Assembly (NCBI RefSeq): GCF_009687865.1
Contig: NZ_BLAE01000055.1
Location: 1 to 64,000, forward strand
DNA: 64,000 nucleotides
From: Acrocarpospora macrocephala
Lineage (GTDB): Bacteria; Actinomycetota; Actinomycetes; Streptosporangiales; Streptosporangiaceae
Reading direction: 5' to 3'
Position numbers and translations under genes: made by a program
The notes under the pieces: model-generated
Told to the model about the DNA's origin: nothing
Databases searched by the model: none
The model's input: the letters and a program-made list of their open reading frames with translations, nothing else
Shown: in pieces, positions 23,331 through 31,863 of the stretch
Numbering within the stretch: position 1 is the stretch's first letter
How the letters are laid out: the number at the start of each line of letters is the position of its first letter

Positions 23331-25169
23331 TCACTGGCGTTTGCCGGATAGTTGGCGGACGGTTCGCCAGCGGCCCATCAGGAGCAGCATGAGGGTGATG
23401 ATCGTCAGGGCGGGAAAGGCCAGGGCGAGCATCGCCCCCAGCTGCTGATCGGTCTCGCGATCGGGAGCCCAGACCAGGTCCAGCCAGACATACCAGTCGT
23501 CCCCGCGCGACGGGCCGATCAGCAGGACGAACGTGATCAAAGCGTTCAGAGCCAGGGCGGCGGCCAGGATCCGGGTGCGCACGATGGCGACGATCGGGCG
23601 AGGGAGCGGGTCCTCCCCGATCGCGGTCGCGAAGAAGATGAAACCCGTCAGGACCACGATGACCTGAAGGACCAAGCGGACCGCGAGGCTGGATTGGGCC
23701 AGGTCGAAGAACGGGGTCAGGTACAGGGCCAGGAGCGGCACGCCGTACAAGCCCAGGGCGGTCCACGGATGGGAGAGCGCGCGGCCGAGCGGGCTGTCGA
23801 TTCTGGCCTGGCCGGACGGGTTGACCTCCTGGTAGAGGGTTAAAGGGGCGCCGAAGACCAGGAGGGCGGGGCCGAGGGTGCCCAGCAGGCCGTACTGGAC
23901 GGCGTGGATGGAGAAGATCGCGGGGGCGTAGGCGGCCAGGCCGCCGGTCATCGCGTACAGGAGGATGAGGAGGCCGCCGAGCCAGGCGGCGGTGCGGGCG
24001 GGCGGCCAGGGCTGGGCGAGGCGGCGCACTCCCGCCAGGTACGCGACGGCGAGGCCCACCACGATCAGCAGCAGGATCGGATCGGGGCGGATCTGGGTGA
24101 GCAGACCGCCGGGCGAGAACGGGGAGAGCACGTAGCCGAGGGCGGTGTTGTCGGTGGTCAGCTCGACCTCGGACGGGGGCGGCGCGGTCCTGGACAGGCC
24201 GACCGCCAGGCCGACGGTGGCGAGCATGACGACGATCTCGCCGGCGGCCAGGCGGAGGAAGGGCGCTCGGGTGTCGCCGGAGGACATGGCCTCGATCGTG
24301 GTACGGCGATGCCGCCAGCCGAACCAGCCCAGGACGAGGAGAGCGGCGATTTTGGCCAGGATGAGCAGGCCGTACCGGGTGGTGAAGATGGGTTCGAGGC
24401 CGCCGACGCGGACCCACGCGTTGATCGTGCCGGAAACGCCGACGGCGATGTAGCAGCACAGGGCGAGCGCGCTGAACCGCCGCACGGTGGTGACCAGGTC
24501 GGTGGAATCGCGCAGGAGCAGCACCAGGGCCAGCAGGCCGCCGACCCAGATCGTCACGGCGGCGATGTGCAGCATCAGGCTGGAGACGGCCAGGTTGTGG
24601 TCGGCGGCGGAGGCGGAGTGCCCGGCGTACGCGGGGGGAAGCACGGTCACGACCGCCGTCGCGAGCAGGGCGACCCTGCCCCAGGTGCCGAGCGGCAGCA
24701 GCACGCCGATGGAGACGGCCAGCGCCAGCACGGTCACGATCAGGAACGCCTGTCCCTGCGGGATGTTGAACAGGAACGTCGGCAGCACGCCCGACTCGAC
24801 GGCTTCGCCGACCGGCAAGCCGAGGAAGTCGGACAACGTGAGCAGCGCGGTCAGCGAAGCGCTGAACGTCCAGACGACCGCCCATCGCCCGGCGGCCTGG
24901 GCGAGCGAGGCGCGCGCTTTGGCGTCCTGCGCGGCGATGACCGATACGACCAGGATGCCGACGGTCGCGACCGCGCAGATGTCGTGGACTAATCGGACGA
25001 TCGGCAGGCCCCAGCGGGTCAGCGACCCTGGCGACGGCAGGCCAGCGATCGTCGGCGCGGGTGTTCCTCCGCCGAACCAGAGCGCCAGCAGAAGAACAGC
25101 AAGAGCCGCGAGCGCGCCGACGAATGCCAGCGTCCCGCCGCGTGACCGCGGAGTGGTCATCGCCGACAT
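23331..25169 (-). CDS. CopD-CtaG fusion membrane protein
   Basis: A 612-residue polytopic protein. The N-terminal half is CopD-like (VRLVHDICAV, LMLHIAAVTIWVGGLLALVLL and GTINAWVRVGGL helices with conserved His and Trp). The C-terminal half is CtaG-like (caa3_CtaG): AYAPAIFSIHAVQYGLLG, FGAPLTLYQEV and GDDWYVWLD. Such fusions are annotated as cytochrome c oxidase assembly/copper resistance D proteins in actinomycetes and are thought to move copper across the membrane. Twelve or more helices are visible. The second Met (MTTPRSRGG) is an alternative start. It partners CopC and the PepSY protein in this cluster. Confidence 0.9.
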   Translation of the reverse strand: MSAMTTPRSRGGTLAFVGALAALAVLLLALWFGGGTPAPTIAGLPSPGSLTRWGLPIVRLVHDICAVATVGILVVSVIAAQDAKARASLAQAAGRWAVVWTFSASLTALLTLSDFLGLPVGEAVESGVLPTFLFNIPQGQAFLIVTVLALAVSIGVLLPLGTWGRVALLATAVVTVLPPAYAGHSASAADHNLAVSSLMLHIAAVTIWVGGLLALVLLLRDSTDLVTTVRRFSALALCCYIAVGVSGTINAWVRVGGLEPIFTTRYGLLILAKIAALLVLGWFGWRHRRTTIEAMSSGDTRAPFLRLAAGEIVVMLATVGLAVGLSRTAPPPSEVELTTDNTALGYVLSPFSPGGLLTQIRPDPILLLIVVGLAVAYLAGVRRLAQPWPPARTAAWLGGLLILLYAMTGGLAAYAPAIFSIHAVQYGLLGTLGPALLVFGAPLTLYQEVNPSGQARIDSPLGRALSHPWTALGLYGVPLLALYLTPFFDLAQSSLAVRLVLQVIVVLTGFIFFATAIGEDPLPRPIVAIVRTRILAAALALNALITFVLLIGPSRGDDWYVWLDLVWAPDRETDQQLGAMLALAFPALTIITLMLLLMGRWRTVRQLSGKRQ

Positions 25170-25280
25170 CCTCTAAAAGATCCCGCCATAACGGTTCCTC
25201 AGTATGTCTGTTTCGGTAGTCCGGGGCGAGAGGTGCTGGGGATCGTGCCCGCCCTGCCGTCGGACGGGCACGATCGCGCG

Positions 25281-26693
25281 TCAGCCGAAGATCCGGTTCA
25301 GGCGGTGGACTCGGCGGATCACCAGCCAGTCGAGGAGGAGCACGGCCAGCATCGTGATGCCCGCGAGCGGGAACAGCAGGCCGAGGACGGCCATGATCGC
25401 GATCACCGCGTACGAGGTGCGGCGGCTGGTCGGCCGCGCCGGAGCGCCCGCGCGGCCGTGGGGGCGGCGTTTCCACCACATCCAGACGCCGGTGACGATA
25501 AGGGTGATCAGCGCCAGGCAGGCGGCCAGCATGACGATCAGGTTGGCGGTGCCGTAGCGGCGGCCTTCATGGAGGGCGATGCCCTGTTCGACGGTTTTGG
25601 CCATGAGGCCGTATTCGTTCCAGCCGAAGTCGACGAGGAGGCGGCCGCTGTACTGGTCGATGTGCAGGGTCTGGGCGGCGGCGGGATCGCGGCGAGGGTC
25701 GGTGACGACGGTGTAGACACCCTCGGCGCCGTCAGGAAGAAGGATCTTGACGTCGCATTCGGCTGGGGGGCAGTCCCGGATGGCCGGTCTGGCGGTGGCG
25801 AGGGCGCTTTCGATGGAGATGGCGCCAGGCTGGAGGACGCCGGTCGCGGAGCCGTGGCCCGCGTGGGATTTGGGCACCGGCAGACGTTCGGCCGCCCACG
25901 GGACCTTGGCGTCCGGGTTGGTGGAGAGATCGCCGGAGAGCGTGGAGGACGACTCGACGCTCGGGTATCCCGAACCGAGGCCGTCCTGGAGACGCTGAAC
26001 GCCGTCGCCCCACACGCCGGACCACGGCAGACCTGACAGAACCAGGAATACGATCGCGAAACCGGCGAATGCTCCGGTCAGCGTGTGCAGGCGGCGCAGC
26101 CGGGCCCGCCCGGAGCGGCGCGGCCGTTTCCGGGCGCGGCTGGTCCACCAGAGGTAGGTGCCGGTGGCCACGAGGATCAGCGCCCAGCAGGCTGCGGTCT
26201 CCACCACACGATCCCCGACCACGCCCGACATGAGCTCGCCGTGAACGGTTCTGACGATCCGCATGAACGTGGCCGAGTCGTCGATCTGCCCGAGCACCGC
26301 GGCGCTCGACGGATCGACATACACCGAGACGCCCTGCGCCCACGGCCCCGACTCCGCCCCCTCCATGATCACGCGTGTGCTCCGGTCCGGCGCGACCGGC
26401 GGGATGACCGACATGACCGGCACACCCGGCCGCGCGAGCTGCGCCGCCGCGACCTGCTCGGCGAGCGGCCTCGCGCTCCCGACCGGTTCCGCGAGAGTAC
26501 GGACGTCCTGATAGTTCCACTCCTCGAAGGGTTCCTTGAACAGGTAGATCCCGCCCGTCACGGCGAGCACGAAAAGCACGGGAGCGACGAAGAGACCGGC
26601 ATAGAAATGCCAGCGCCAGAAGGCGCGGTAGCGCTGCGAGGAAGCAGCCGGCGCCACGGAGGGGATCTCCGGGCGCACCTCGACCGAGGTCAT
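25281..26693 (-). CDS. PepSY-associated transmembrane protein
   Basis: A 470-residue membrane protein. It has the PepSY_TM start WRWHFYAGLFVAPVLFVLAVTG, a periplasmic PepSY region, a central GTYLWW helix with LRRLHTLTGAFAGFAIVFLV, a second PepSY region (TLHIDQYSGRLLVDFGW) and LIVTGVWMWWKRRP near the end. Relatives are iron- or copper-regulated membrane proteins. I choose the second ATG (26693) because the first Met codon overlaps a GGAG that sits six bases before it. It follows paralogue B and precedes the CopD-CtaG gene on the same strand. Confidence 0.9.
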   Translation of the reverse strand: MTSVEVRPEIPSVAPAASSQRYRAFWRWHFYAGLFVAPVLFVLAVTGGIYLFKEPFEEWNYQDVRTLAEPVGSARPLAEQVAAAQLARPGVPVMSVIPPVAPDRSTRVIMEGAESGPWAQGVSVYVDPSSAAVLGQIDDSATFMRIVRTVHGELMSGVVGDRVVETAACWALILVATGTYLWWTSRARKRPRRSGRARLRRLHTLTGAFAGFAIVFLVLSGLPWSGVWGDGVQRLQDGLGSGYPSVESSSTLSGDLSTNPDAKVPWAAERLPVPKSHAGHGSATGVLQPGAISIESALATARPAIRDCPPAECDVKILLPDGAEGVYTVVTDPRRDPAAAQTLHIDQYSGRLLVDFGWNEYGLMAKTVEQGIALHEGRRYGTANLIVMLAACLALITLIVTGVWMWWKRRPHGRAGAPARPTSRRTSYAVIAIMAVLGLLFPLAGITMLAVLLLDWLVIRRVHRLNRIFG

Positions 26694-26788
26694 GAGTTTC
26701 TCCATGGGGAGAGCAGCAGGGGGACGTCATGGAAGCCATGACGGAATGGCCGCGGCGACAACAGCGGCTTAGAGAGAGCGAGAAAGAC

Positions 26789-27346
26789 CTAGTGACGCGG
26801 TGGGCCCCTGCGGCACAGCGTCCAGGTGAAGATCTGGCTGCCCGTGATGGCGGGAGCCGGGCCGGTGATCGGAGCCACCGACCGAACCGGAATGACGACC
26901 AGAGTGGCGGCGAGGAGACGGAGAAGGTCAAGAAGCGAGCAGGCCAGCAGGCGGATCAGGGTGGCGAGCGCGTTCTCGCCGCGTTCCAGCCACCAGGCCG
27001 ACAGCGTCGCGACGAGCGCATGCGCGAGCACCATGCCCAAGGCGGTCGACAGGCCACCGCTGTGGTGCCCGTCCGTGTCCACCACGGCGCCGGCGCCGAA
27101 GAGGCGGTGCATGCCGTACTGGGCGGCGAAAGCGGCGGGAAGCAAGGCGGCGAACCCCCGACGGCGGCGGGCCAGCAGAAACGCGCCCACCCCAGTCGCA
27201 GCCGCCGCCCCAGCCAACGTGACCGGCCGGACACCAGCCCCACCCGCGAGCACGTGCATCCCCAGTGACGTCAACACGCAGACAACGGCGAACACCCCGG
27301 CACGCAGGGCACGAAACATGGGCCGACCGCTGTCCACGCCCCCCAT
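26789..27346 (-). CDS. Integral membrane protein, paralogue B of the copper cluster
   Basis: A 185-residue protein with four hydrophobic helices: FRALRAGVFAVVCVLTSLG, a GVGAFLLARRR segment, LGMVLAHALVATLSAWWLERG and LLDLLRLLAATLVVIP. It is a paralogue of 22104-22661 in length, order and several motifs. Starting at ATG 27346 gives MGGVDSGRPMFRALRAG, aligning with GGVSPEDPVLRAVRA of paralogue A. The gene lies upstream of the PepSY gene on the same strand. The two paralogues bracket the copper genes in mirror positions. Confidence 0.75.
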   Translation of the reverse strand: MGGVDSGRPMFRALRAGVFAVVCVLTSLGMHVLAGGAGVRPVTLAGAAAATGVGAFLLARRRRGFAALLPAAFAAQYGMHRLFGAGAVVDTDGHHSGGLSTALGMVLAHALVATLSAWWLERGENALATLIRLLACSLLDLLRLLAATLVVIPVRSVAPITGPAPAITGSQIFTWTLCRRGPPRH

Positions 27347-27931
27347 GCTCGCAGAAACGATCAGCCTGGCAAGATCCAATCTCCCGGGACCACCACCCAC
27401 GCGCAAAGATACGCAGCCCACGGGCCTCCGGTTCGGTTGGTCCGGGTTGAACCATTCACGCCCGAAGCGCGATCAGGCTCGGTTCAACGCATCGACCCTC
27501 AGACGCCCCGATCATCGACGGCAGAGGGCCAGGTGCGCGGCAGCCGAATTCCACCAAACAGTGTCATACCGATCTCTGTTGGAGAATCGGCCCGCCGAAG
27601 TGATAGTTTCCGGAAACTAGGGCGATCGAAGGAGCTTCAGCCCCGGCATCGTCGACCAAACACTCACACGCGGCAGGTCTGGTTCAGCCAGGAGATCGCC
27701 CGCTTAGCGTCGGTCTGCGGATACGCGAACCGGGCGATCGCCCGCCCGACTGTACGGCACCGACGATCAGAAACGGGGCAAGCGATAGAGGGCGTCGGGC
27801 GACACTGCTCAGAGTCCAGCCGGGGAACAGCAGCCATGCCGAGTGGCGATATTCTACGAATGCCAATGGCACAGCTTCCGGAATGCAGATCCGGAGACGA
27901 CTATTATTGAGACTTACGTCAGGCAGCGCAG
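27347..27931. other. Intergenic stretch with an orphan 16-bp palindrome
   Basis: No gene is supported in these 585 bases. The perfect palindrome TAGTTTCCGGAAACTA lies at 27604-27619, with no adjacent regulator gene. TATTAT at 27902-27907 could be the -10 box of the ATPase/HNH operon. An imperfect CCGGA-N7-TCCGG repeat lies just before it. Confidence 0.5.
27604..27619. promoter_or_regulatory. Perfect 16-bp palindrome, likely operator
   Basis: TAGTTTCCGGAAACTA is self-complementary over all 16 bases, the form expected for a TetR-, MarR- or PadR-type dimer site. It lies 313 bases before the ATPase/HNH pair and 258 bases upstream of paralogue B, so its target gene is uncertain. Confidence 0.5.
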
Positions 27932-29278
27932 ATGCTAATTAGCGAGCTTGTTCTAGAGAACATCAAGGGATTCGGCGAGAAGGAGACCGGGGTCGCTCTG
28001 GACTTTGCCCGGCCCGATGGCAGCCTTCCCCATTGGATTGTTATCGCCGGGCGAAATGGTGCGGGGAAGTCGTCACTTCTCCAGGCTGTCGCCCTAGCTG
28101 TCGCAGGACCTTCCGCAGCCCGCACCCTACGGGAGACCTTCTCCGACTGGATTCGCGAGGGCGCACGGGAAGCCCAGGGAAAAGTTCGGCTCCGATTCTC
28201 GAAATTCGATCACTTCGCCGGGAAAGAACCCGACTTCAACCCCTGGGCCGGATTGACGTGGACACGCGAGCACGAGGGGCCTGAACCTTCCATCGAGAAG
28301 ATCAGCGGAACGAAAACAGAACCCTGGAATCCCGTGCGTGGCCCTTGGGCGGCAAACCCGCAGGGATGGTTCCTCGCGGGTTACGGGCCATTCCGGCGAC
28401 TCTCGCTTGCCCCCACAGAGGCTCAGCGCCTCATGATGACTCCCGGTCGTCCGGCAAGTCTCGCCAGTCTCTTCCGCGAAGAGGCGTCTTTGTCGGAATC
28501 CGTCCAATGGCTGCAACAACTCTATCTGCGCCGGCTCGAAGGGGCGCCGGCTGCGGAAAAGGTGGAGCAAGCCGTTCTTCGCCTTCTTGATGATGGACTT
28601 CTCCCCGAGGGAATGCGGGTTGACCGGGTCACGTCAGAAGGATTGTGGGTCACCACTCCCGCTGGTGCTGAACTCCCGCTGAGATCTTTGAGTGACGGAT
28701 ATCGAACTGTCGCGGCCCTGGTTCTGGACCTGGTGAAGCAGCTTTACCACGCCTACGGTGACCTCAAAGAAATCAAAGATTCCCCGCATATCGCCTTTGG
28801 CCACGAAGGGGTGGTGCTGATCGATGAGATCGACGTCCACCTCCATGTTTCATGGCAACAGAGAATTGGTTTCTGGCTGAAGGACCATTTCCCCAACATT
28901 CAGTTTATCGTCAGCACGCACAGTCCCTTCATTTGCCAGGCAGCCGATGACAGAGGGCTCGTACGCCTGGCCGCGCCAGGCGAAACGGAACCTGCCCGGA
29001 TCGTCACGGGCGAACTCTTCAACCGAGTCGTCAATGGAACGGCGGACGATGCCGTCCTAACCGACCTCTTCGGCCTTGACACACCCTTCTCGGAGAAGAC
29101 TGTGGCTCTCCGGCGTGAGGCGGCTTCGCTCGAAAGGAAGGCGGTTGCCGAACCCATATCACCCGCCGAGGCGGCCCGCTTGAAGGAGTTGAAGTCCAAG
29201 CTACCCAGAACTCCGTCCGCGGATGTCGCGAGCGCCATTCAGCAACTCACGCTAAGTCTCGACGATGCAGAAGATTGA
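27932..29278 (+). CDS. AAA ATPase, PtuA-like (Septu system)
   Basis: A 448-residue ABC/SMC-like ATPase. It starts with LVLENIKGFGE, then Walker A GRNGAGKSS (40-48), a signature LRSLSDGYRT near 254-263, Walker B VVLIDEIDVHLH near 295-306 and the H-loop STHSPFI near 329. No coiled-coil arms are long enough for RecN or SMC. With the overlapping HNH gene this matches the two-gene Septu layout, where PtuA controls the nuclease PtuB. The ATG lacks a clear SD. The gene is GC-rich and host-like in composition. Defence function is inferred from architecture. Confidence 0.85.
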   Translation: MLISELVLENIKGFGEKETGVALDFARPDGSLPHWIVIAGRNGAGKSSLLQAVALAVAGPSAARTLRETFSDWIREGAREAQGKVRLRFSKFDHFAGKEPDFNPWAGLTWTREHEGPEPSIEKISGTKTEPWNPVRGPWAANPQGWFLAGYGPFRRLSLAPTEAQRLMMTPGRPASLASLFREEASLSESVQWLQQLYLRRLEGAPAAEKVEQAVLRLLDDGLLPEGMRVDRVTSEGLWVTTPAGAELPLRSLSDGYRTVAALVLDLVKQLYHAYGDLKEIKDSPHIAFGHEGVVLIDEIDVHLHVSWQQRIGFWLKDHFPNIQFIVSTHSPFICQAADDRGLVRLAAPGETEPARIVTGELFNRVVNGTADDAVLTDLFGLDTPFSEKTVALRREAASLERKAVAEPISPAEAARLKELKSKLPRTPSADVASAIQQLTLSLDDAED

Positions 29279-29984
29279 CCGGCTCCCCCTGAGCGACGCC
29301 ACCCAGAGCAAGCTGGTCGATCTGGGTAGGCGAGTGGCCGCCGCGGAAGATCCGAAGCATGAAGCGCAGGCGTTGTGGACCAGACTCGATCGTGGCCTCA
29401 AGAACGAGATACAGGCCGTTCTCGCGAGCATGAGTTCAGGACTTGAACGATGCATGTACTGTGAGGACAGCCAGGGCACGGATATCGAACATTTCAGACC
29501 CAAATCCAGCTTTCCGGAGCATGCCTTCTCGTGGCTGAATTATCTGCTGGCCTGCACACGCTGCAATAGCAACTACAAGCGGACGAAGTTTCCGCTTGAC
29601 GCACACAACGAGCCGCTTCTCATCGATCCGACCAAAGACGACCCTTCGTTCCATCTCCTGCTCTCACCAACCACAGGACTCTACGTTGGTTTGGACCCGA
29701 AAGGCGTCACCACGATCGACGTGTGCGGCCTGAATCGCGATATCTGCACGGCAGGCAGAATCAACGCCTGGACGAGTATTGAATGCCTGATACCAGCCTA
29801 TGCGAAAGCGGTTCGACTCGGAAAGTCGAACTCAGCCGACAAGATCCTGGCCGCGCTGCGTGAATATCCTTTTCAGTCGGTCCGAGCGGCCATGGCCAAC
29901 CTTTTCGTCAATTCCGACAATCCCGAGCTGTTCCTATCCGATGATGTCCTGGCGGCTTTCAAGGACTTCCCGCAACTCCTGTAG
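29265..29984 (+). CDS. HNH endonuclease, PtuB-like (Septu system)
   Basis: A 239-residue HNH protein. C63 and C66 (CMYC) with C97 and C100 (CTRC) form a zinc knuckle around TDIEHFRPKSSFP (H76) and SWLNYLLAC (N92), followed by NSNYKRTKFP. This EHFRPKS-W-N-LLAC-CN--K order is characteristic of PtuB and retron-associated HNH effectors. It overlaps the ATPase gene by 14 bases, so the two are translationally coupled. Proposed role: phage-triggered nucleic acid cleavage, with the ATPase as gate. Confidence 0.85.
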   Translation: MQKIDRLPLSDATQSKLVDLGRRVAAAEDPKHEAQALWTRLDRGLKNEIQAVLASMSSGLERCMYCEDSQGTDIEHFRPKSSFPEHAFSWLNYLLACTRCNSNYKRTKFPLDAHNEPLLIDPTKDDPSFHLLLSPTTGLYVGLDPKGVTTIDVCGLNRDICTAGRINAWTSIECLIPAYAKAVRLGKSNSADKILAALREYPFQSVRAAMANLFVNSDNPELFLSDDVLAAFKDFPQLL

Positions 29985-30076
29985 CCGCTCGCTGGGATCC
30001 CATGCCGCACAGGGGTGCCTGCCTCGTGTCAGCGGTCTGTGCGGTCGATGACAGTGGGGGTGGCCAGGCTGGTGGT

Positions 30077-31024
30077 ATGACATTCGCGTTCGAGGCGGAA
30101 GGCCTCGTGAAACGGTATGGGAAGACGACCGCGCTGGCCGGGATCGATCTGGGTGGGCGGCAGGGAAGTGTGCTGGGGGTGCTGGGGCCGAACGGGGCGG
30201 GGAAGACGACGGCCGTGCGGATTCTGGCGACCCTGTTGCGGCCGGATGAGGGGCGGGCCGCGGTCGGGGGGCTGGATGTGGTGCGGCAGGCGGCCAAGGT
30301 GCGGCGGATGATCGGGTTGACCGGTCAGTACGCCTCGGTGGACGAGGATCTGACCGGGATGGAGAACCTCGTCCTGATCGGGCAGTTGCTGGATCTGCGG
30401 CGGACGGAGGCGAAGGCCCGGGCGACGGAGCTGCTGGACGACTTCGGGCTGGCCGAGGCCGCCAATCGCACGGCCAAGACGTATTCGGGGGGAATGCGGC
30501 GGCGGCTTGATCTGGCGGCCAGCTTGGTGGGTCGCCCCGATGTCCTCTACCTCGACGAGCCGACGACGGGTCTTGACCCGGTCAAGCGGGACGACGTGTG
30601 GACGATCATCCGGTCGCTGGTGGGGGACGGCGTGACCGTGCTGCTCACCACGCAGTATCTGGAGGAGGCGGACGCGCTGGCCGACGACATCTCGGTCATC
30701 GATCACGGGAAGGTGATCGCGAACGGGAGTCCGGCCGAGCTCAAGCGGGTGGTCGGGGGGCAGACCGTGCTGGCCAGACCGGCCGATCCGGCCCGGCTGG
30801 GGGACGCCGCCGCCGTGCTCGCGTCGGTGGCCGGACGCCCGGCCGACTCGCCGACCCGGGGCGTGGTGGCCGTGCCCGTGGACGGCGACGCGGCCTTCAC
30901 CGAGATCGTGCGGCGGCTCGCCGACGCGGGCATCGTCGTCACCGAGCTCTCGCTGCGCCTCCCCAGCCTGGATGAGGTCTTCTTCACCCTGACCGGCCGC
31001 CACACCGAGGAGGAGGCGGCATGA
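30077..31024 (+). CDS. ABC transporter ATP-binding protein (DrrA type)
   Basis: A 315-residue ATPase. Walker A is GPNGAGKT at 37-44, the signature is TYSGGMRRRLD near 135, and Walker B is VLYLDEPTTGLDP. The C-terminal 80 residues are the extra domain of daunorubicin-resistance-type exporters, ending LRLPSLDEVFFTLTG. I start at ATG 30077, where homology begins; a longer frame upstream has no support. The stop overlaps the permease start (ATGA). With it, the gene forms a two-component exporter for lipids, antibiotics or other hydrophobic compounds; the substrate is unknown. Confidence 0.92.
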   Translation: MTFAFEAEGLVKRYGKTTALAGIDLGGRQGSVLGVLGPNGAGKTTAVRILATLLRPDEGRAAVGGLDVVRQAAKVRRMIGLTGQYASVDEDLTGMENLVLIGQLLDLRRTEAKARATELLDDFGLAEAANRTAKTYSGGMRRRLDLAASLVGRPDVLYLDEPTTGLDPVKRDDVWTIIRSLVGDGVTVLLTTQYLEEADALADDISVIDHGKVIANGSPAELKRVVGGQTVLARPADPARLGDAAAVLASVAGRPADSPTRGVVAVPVDGDAAFTEIVRRLADAGIVVTELSLRLPSLDEVFFTLTGRHTEEEAA

Positions 31025-31863
31025 CCCAGACATCCCGACTGACGGACAGGGAAACGAGCACGACGACCATGGCCCGGCCGGTTGCGGTGCGGACCGTGGA
31101 GCGGCCGTTCGGGCTGGTGCGGCACAGCCTGGCGTTGGGCAGGCGGAGCCTGATCAAGACGCTTCGCACGCCGGAGCAGTTGCTCGACGTGACCCTTCAG
31201 CCGATCATCTTCACCCTGCTGTACGTGTATCTGCTGGGCGGAGCCGTCGCCGGTTCCACCCACGACTACCTGCAGTTCCTGCTGCCCGCCATCCTGGTCC
31301 AGACGGTGCTGTTCGGCGGCATGGCCACGGGCGTCAACCTCAACACCGACATCGGAAAAGGCGTGTTCGACCGGTTCCGCAGCCTGCCGATCGGACGATC
31401 CGCGCCGCTCATCGGCTCGGTTATGGGCGATCTGATCAGGTACGTCGTCGCGACCATCTCCCTGATGATCACCGGCTCCATCATGGGCTTCCGCATCCAG
31501 ACCAATCCGCTGTCCGCACTGCTGGCCATCGTGCTGACGATCGTGTTCGCGTTCTGTCTGAGCTGGGTCTTCGTCCTGGTCGGCATGCTGGTACGCGAAC
31601 CCGGCTCAGTCCAGGGAATCGCCTTCCTCGTCCTGTTCCCCCTCACCTTCGGCACCAGCATGATCGCCCCCAAGGAAACGCTGCCGGGCTGGCTGCAGAC
31701 CTGGGTGGACATCAACCCGGTCTCGCACGCGATGGAGGCGTCGCGGGCGCTCATGATCGGCGGCCCGGTGGGGTCGCACATCACCTGGAGCATGGCGTTC
31801 TCAGTGCTGCTGCTGGCCGTTTTCGCGCCACTCGCCGTGCGCGCCTACCGCCGCAGGACTTGA
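31021..31863 (+). CDS. ABC-2 type permease (DrrB type)
   Basis: A 280-residue permease with six membrane helices (TLQPIIFTLLYVYLLGG, FLLPAILVQTVLFGG, VVATISLMITGSIMG, a VFAFCLSWVFVLVG helix, GIAFLVLFPLTFG and the last near the C-terminus) and the ABC-2 motif NPVSHAMEASRAL. It is translationally coupled to the ATPase. Its last 63 bases overlap the end of the convergent regulator gene, so mRNA 3' ends from both strands cover each other. Confidence 0.92.
   Translation: MTQTSRLTDRETSTTTMARPVAVRTVERPFGLVRHSLALGRRSLIKTLRTPEQLLDVTLQPIIFTLLYVYLLGGAVAGSTHDYLQFLLPAILVQTVLFGGMATGVNLNTDIGKGVFDRFRSLPIGRSAPLIGSVMGDLIRYVVATISLMITGSIMGFRIQTNPLSALLAIVLTIVFAFCLSWVFVLVGMLVREPGSVQGIAFLVLFPLTFGTSMIAPKETLPGWLQTWVDINPVSHAMEASRALMIGGPVGSHITWSMAFSVLLLAVFAPLAVRAYRRRT

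Noticed and set aside
23299-25479. 726-residue reverse frame overlapping CopD-CtaG
   Set aside because: Arg/Pro-rich shadow of the true frame, which has membrane helices and family motifs.
27437-27910. 157-residue forward frame before the ATPase/HNH pair
   Set aside because: Low-complexity Arg/Ser-rich, no SD, and it contains the palindrome; treated as intergenic.
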